Positions 61,220 through 64,000 of a stretch of DNA of 64,000 nucleotides are shown here, piece after piece. The notes beneath the pieces were generated by a model. That model did not search any database and was not told the DNA's origin. It saw nothing but the letters and a program-made list of their open reading frames with translations. A program made the translations under genes and the position numbers. This stretch comes from Hymenolepis diminuta (lineage: Eukaryota > Platyhelminthes > Cestoda > Cyclophyllidea > Hymenolepididae), in contig CAADRB010000002.1 in the NCBI GenBank assembly GCA_900708905.1, positions 3,602,439 through 3,666,438 on the forward strand, given 5' to 3'. The first letter of the stretch is position 1. Every line of letters begins with the position of its first letter.

Positions 61220-64000
61220 ATGTTCAGAATGGAAGGTCCTATTTTACTCGCTCTTTTGTGCATTTTTATCCGTTTTACCTCCTCTAAAATTTCATCGAAT
61301 GCTGAAACTCACATCTATTCCTACAAGTCAGAGATTCATTCCCCTGGAAATGAACATTTGCATGGATTAATAAAAGGACACGTCTTAGTGAATTCTCGAG
61401 TAATTGGGTCGAGGAGGAAACCTTCTGGAACTACTGGATCAGCTCATCGACTCTTGCTACACATTCTTCTCGAACTGGAGGGTTCACAAATACCACTTCA
61501 AGGGTTGGTTCTAAGAGGTGAATCCGGTTTGGTGGAAAGGATTTATCTACCAGCTTCCTATAATTCTTCAAATATCCGGATTAATTTTCTAAAATCTGTG
61601 GCAGGTGTTTTCAACTATCATCACCTGTTTGTACCTGGTGTTGAATACGATGCATCAGGAAAGTGTCGAACTTTCTATGGTGAAGTCGAAATTCCAGGAG
61701 TGACGAAAGTTATGGTCATCGACAAACAAAAAGTAGCCTGCAAACCTATCGGACAACCTGTGGATGCTGGCATATGGAGTGTCTCCTCGATTTTCAAGGG
61801 CATCAGCACGACCAGTTCCTGGGTGAGATACAACATTGAAAGGGAAACAGGCCTGCTAGTCAAAGCTACAACTCATGAGCAGCAATCGATCACAGTCCCC
61901 ATGAATGAAGGCGCTACCGGTGGAAATGATATGAAAATTGATGGCCTACAGGAATTGGAGTTAATAAAGGAATCTAGCAGCGAAAGGAAGAGAATAATGG
62001 AAAAATTACAGAGTTTTGTAAAAACTACGCAGTCAAATGATCTTATGACGGTAAGCAAAATTAGACCAATTCACGTATTCTTACATTTTCCCTAATCGTT
62101 AATGTCAGTGTCATTTTATCAATTACTATTAGTATTTTGTATTAAAATTAATTTCGAAATCAATATAGGTGATAGCTGATACCCATTTGGTAGAAAACAA
62201 GGTTCTTGGTAAATAACGAAGCTGAAAAGTGAATTTCCCCATAAATTGCGTTCATAGACTCCCCCGACATTAGTCTTTGAATTAGTAACCCCACATTTAT
62301 TTAGAATATAGACTATTGTTATTAATGCTATTATTAAATCACTTATTGAATTGCGGAAAAAATTATTTAAAATTTATGTATCGTCAGTTTGATTTATAAG
62401 AATAACAATCTGCTGAAAGTGATTTATTCTTTTAATGATTTTAATGCCCCTTTTCTACATTTCCATAACCTACTCTTCTTTTTATATCCGTGAGAGCTTT
62501 AACTAAATTCATATTTAGCGAATATATGTAATTTCTTGTAGTTGATGTTCTGGCAGAATCTTCCGTTTATATGAACTTTATCCTACCAACTTCTATCTAC
62601 CGGATCCCATATTTGGTTTAGTAAGAACGTTGTCGAACTATCACAGATTATTAGGGCATTTCCACAATTGTAGTGTTATCCTATGTATTTGAAACACTAA
62701 ATGAATTTACTCAAATGGCCTAATTACGGAATAATATTTTGATATACTATACTATCTAGTCGTTATTTAATTAATGAATCCGAATATTATAAGTTATTGG
62801 CAGTTTCAAGCCTAGCATGTTTACATGATCGCTTGCTTACACTAATAAGTCATTTATTTTACTGTTATCTCAGTAGAGCAAGATATATTTTAGGATTTTA
62901 TTCTTCAGATGGCAGTACAGTTGTTAGGTGGACCCTTCACGATTCAGCATCTTGCCCTCTCGATTCCTCCACAAAGTGCTTCCGTTGGTTGCGGAATTCA
63001 ATCTGCAGCATTCATCATGGAGACTCTCGACAGTCCAAAGGTTGGTTTGAACGTAAATACTCTAAAAGAACTCTTAAACAAGTTCAAAAAGGCCACAGAA
63101 GATCCCGCACGCGTTTCATCTGCTCATGCAGCTCTCCAACTCATTCGATTTCTACGATGTCTTTCTTCAAATCAGGCATCTATTCAAACTCTAGCTGCAA
63201 CACTTGAACTTATCCCCTCCACACAAAGAGAAATCAGCCGACAACTTGATTCTAAATGGTACAACCAATTGACCGATATTGTGATTGATTGTGGAACTGA
63301 ACTCTGTTTAGAGCTGCTTCGGCAACGTATTGTCAAGGTCACTCAATTGGCTGACCTTGAGAAAGTTGGCAGTGCAGCTCCTCGAGAAGTTCTTCCTGTT
63401 CGGAACTACCTTATTAACAACCTCTGGCCATCCGTTGCTCACATTTCTAACCCATCGATTAATATTCTGAGGGAACTTGCAGCCATTTGTTTCCACTCAC
63501 TCCCTTCTATGGAAAAGATCTTTCGAGTAGCTGACGGTAGTTCAGAAAACCCTTTCAACTGTCTCCTGGCCACTTCATCTCTAATGTCTCATTTTAAGGG
63601 CAACTACGTGGAAGAAAGATTGGTTTTGAATAAATATGAGGAGACTTTGGGAAATTATATTACAATCGGAAGTAAAGTATTCAATGATGATATCCTCAGT
63701 CGACATAAACTACTAGCAGGATTTGCAGCAGCTGAAAAACTTCGCCTGCCTAGTTTGTCAGAGCCGATAATCTCCGTCGTAAAGAATCCTCAAGTTCCTT
63801 CTGTGATTCGAGCTGTCGGTCTCAAATCACTAGGTAATCTTGACTTTGACAGAGATAGTAAAAAGACTGATACTGTCATTGACATACTAACTAAGTTTAT
63901 CGATTCAACTACACCTGGACCTTATTTTACAAGTGCTGATGATGAAATGATACTCAAATTTGGCGCTTTTTCAGTTCTCTTGAATCTAGATATTTCCGCA
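61220..64000 (+). CDS. MTTP: Microsomal triglyceride transfer protein large subunit, 5' part
   Basis: Exons 61220-62050 (277 codons) and 62909-64000 (at least 364 codons, cut by the window end), joined in phase 0 across an 858-nt intron (GTAAGC...TTCAG). The protein opens with a signal peptide (MEGPILLALLCIFIRF; Met1 or Met4 as start). It then follows the large lipid-transfer fold of the vitellogenin/MTP family: an N-terminal beta-barrel part with DASGKCRTFYGEVEIPGVTK (compare MTP's GNC-based segment) and a helical part in exon 2 (KVGLNVNTLKELLNKFKKAT, SSAHAALQLIRFLRCLSSNQ, ISRQLDSKWYNQLTD). In animals MTP works in the ER with protein disulfide isomerase to load lipid onto secreted lipoproteins. 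Vitellogenin or another large lipid transfer protein is the alternative, but the length of the barrel part and the GKC motif favour MTP. The lipid-binding C-terminus lies outside the window. Confidence 0.78.
62051..62908. other. MTTP-like intron 1
   Basis: 858 nt, AT-rich, bounded by GTAAGC and TTCTTCAG. Nothing else recognised. A frame starting at 62797 runs across the exon boundary but in the wrong reading frame for the gene. Confidence 0.6.

Noticed and set aside
1..64000. Looked for CRISPR arrays, bacterial operons, rRNA and intact tRNA genes.
   Set aside because: None seen. Introns, transposons and gene families show that this is eukaryotic nuclear DNA; the only tRNA-like sequence is the diverged SINE-like one near 43550.

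Overview
Eukaryotic nuclear DNA, AT-rich, with intron-split genes. Every multi-exon gene here was assembled by hand from GT/AG junctions and reading frame. Very short introns (38, 49, 69, 73-82 nt) next to introns of 2.6-7.8 kb, plus remnants of a Ty3/gypsy element of the type common in parasitic flatworms, suggest a parasitic flatworm, most likely a tapeworm. This is an inference; no species was identified.

Layout. 0-8.6 kb: two tandem two-exon genes for unrecognised proteins of about 125 aa, a decayed gene-like stretch between them, and about 3.7 kb with little recognisable content. 8.6-17.3 kb (minus strand): a five-exon MFSD6-like major facilitator transporter. 17.3-22.7 kb: intergenic, with a broken Ty3/gypsy remnant. 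22.7-30.7 kb (plus): an eight-exon gene with a TASOR-type DUF3715 (pseudo-PARP) region and an arginine/serine-rich tail. 30.7-35.1 kb: no gene seen. 35.1-35.6 kb (minus): a single-exon, single-pass membrane protein with one immunoglobulin domain. 36.9-58.7 kb (plus): a fourteen-exon ULK4-like pseudokinase gene whose introns hold two dead mariner transposons and SINE-like repeats. 61.2-64.0 kb (plus, cut by the window end): the large subunit of microsomal triglyceride transfer protein.

Repeats: two LTR copies of one family in opposite orientation (21-395 and 11210-11586, the second a solo LTR with a 4-bp target duplication), a SINE-like family with five copies all on the plus strand, one tRNA-derived SINE-like sequence on the minus strand, a two-copy dispersed repeat, two mariners and several AT microsatellites. 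A 126-base N gap lies inside one mariner.

The genes are unrelated housekeeping, membrane and regulatory loci; nothing suggests an operon or pathway cluster. The locus most worth pursuing is the TASOR-like gene: vertebrate TASOR is the scaffold of the HUSH complex, which silences retroelements, and a homologue in a flatworm genome full of retroelements would be of interest.
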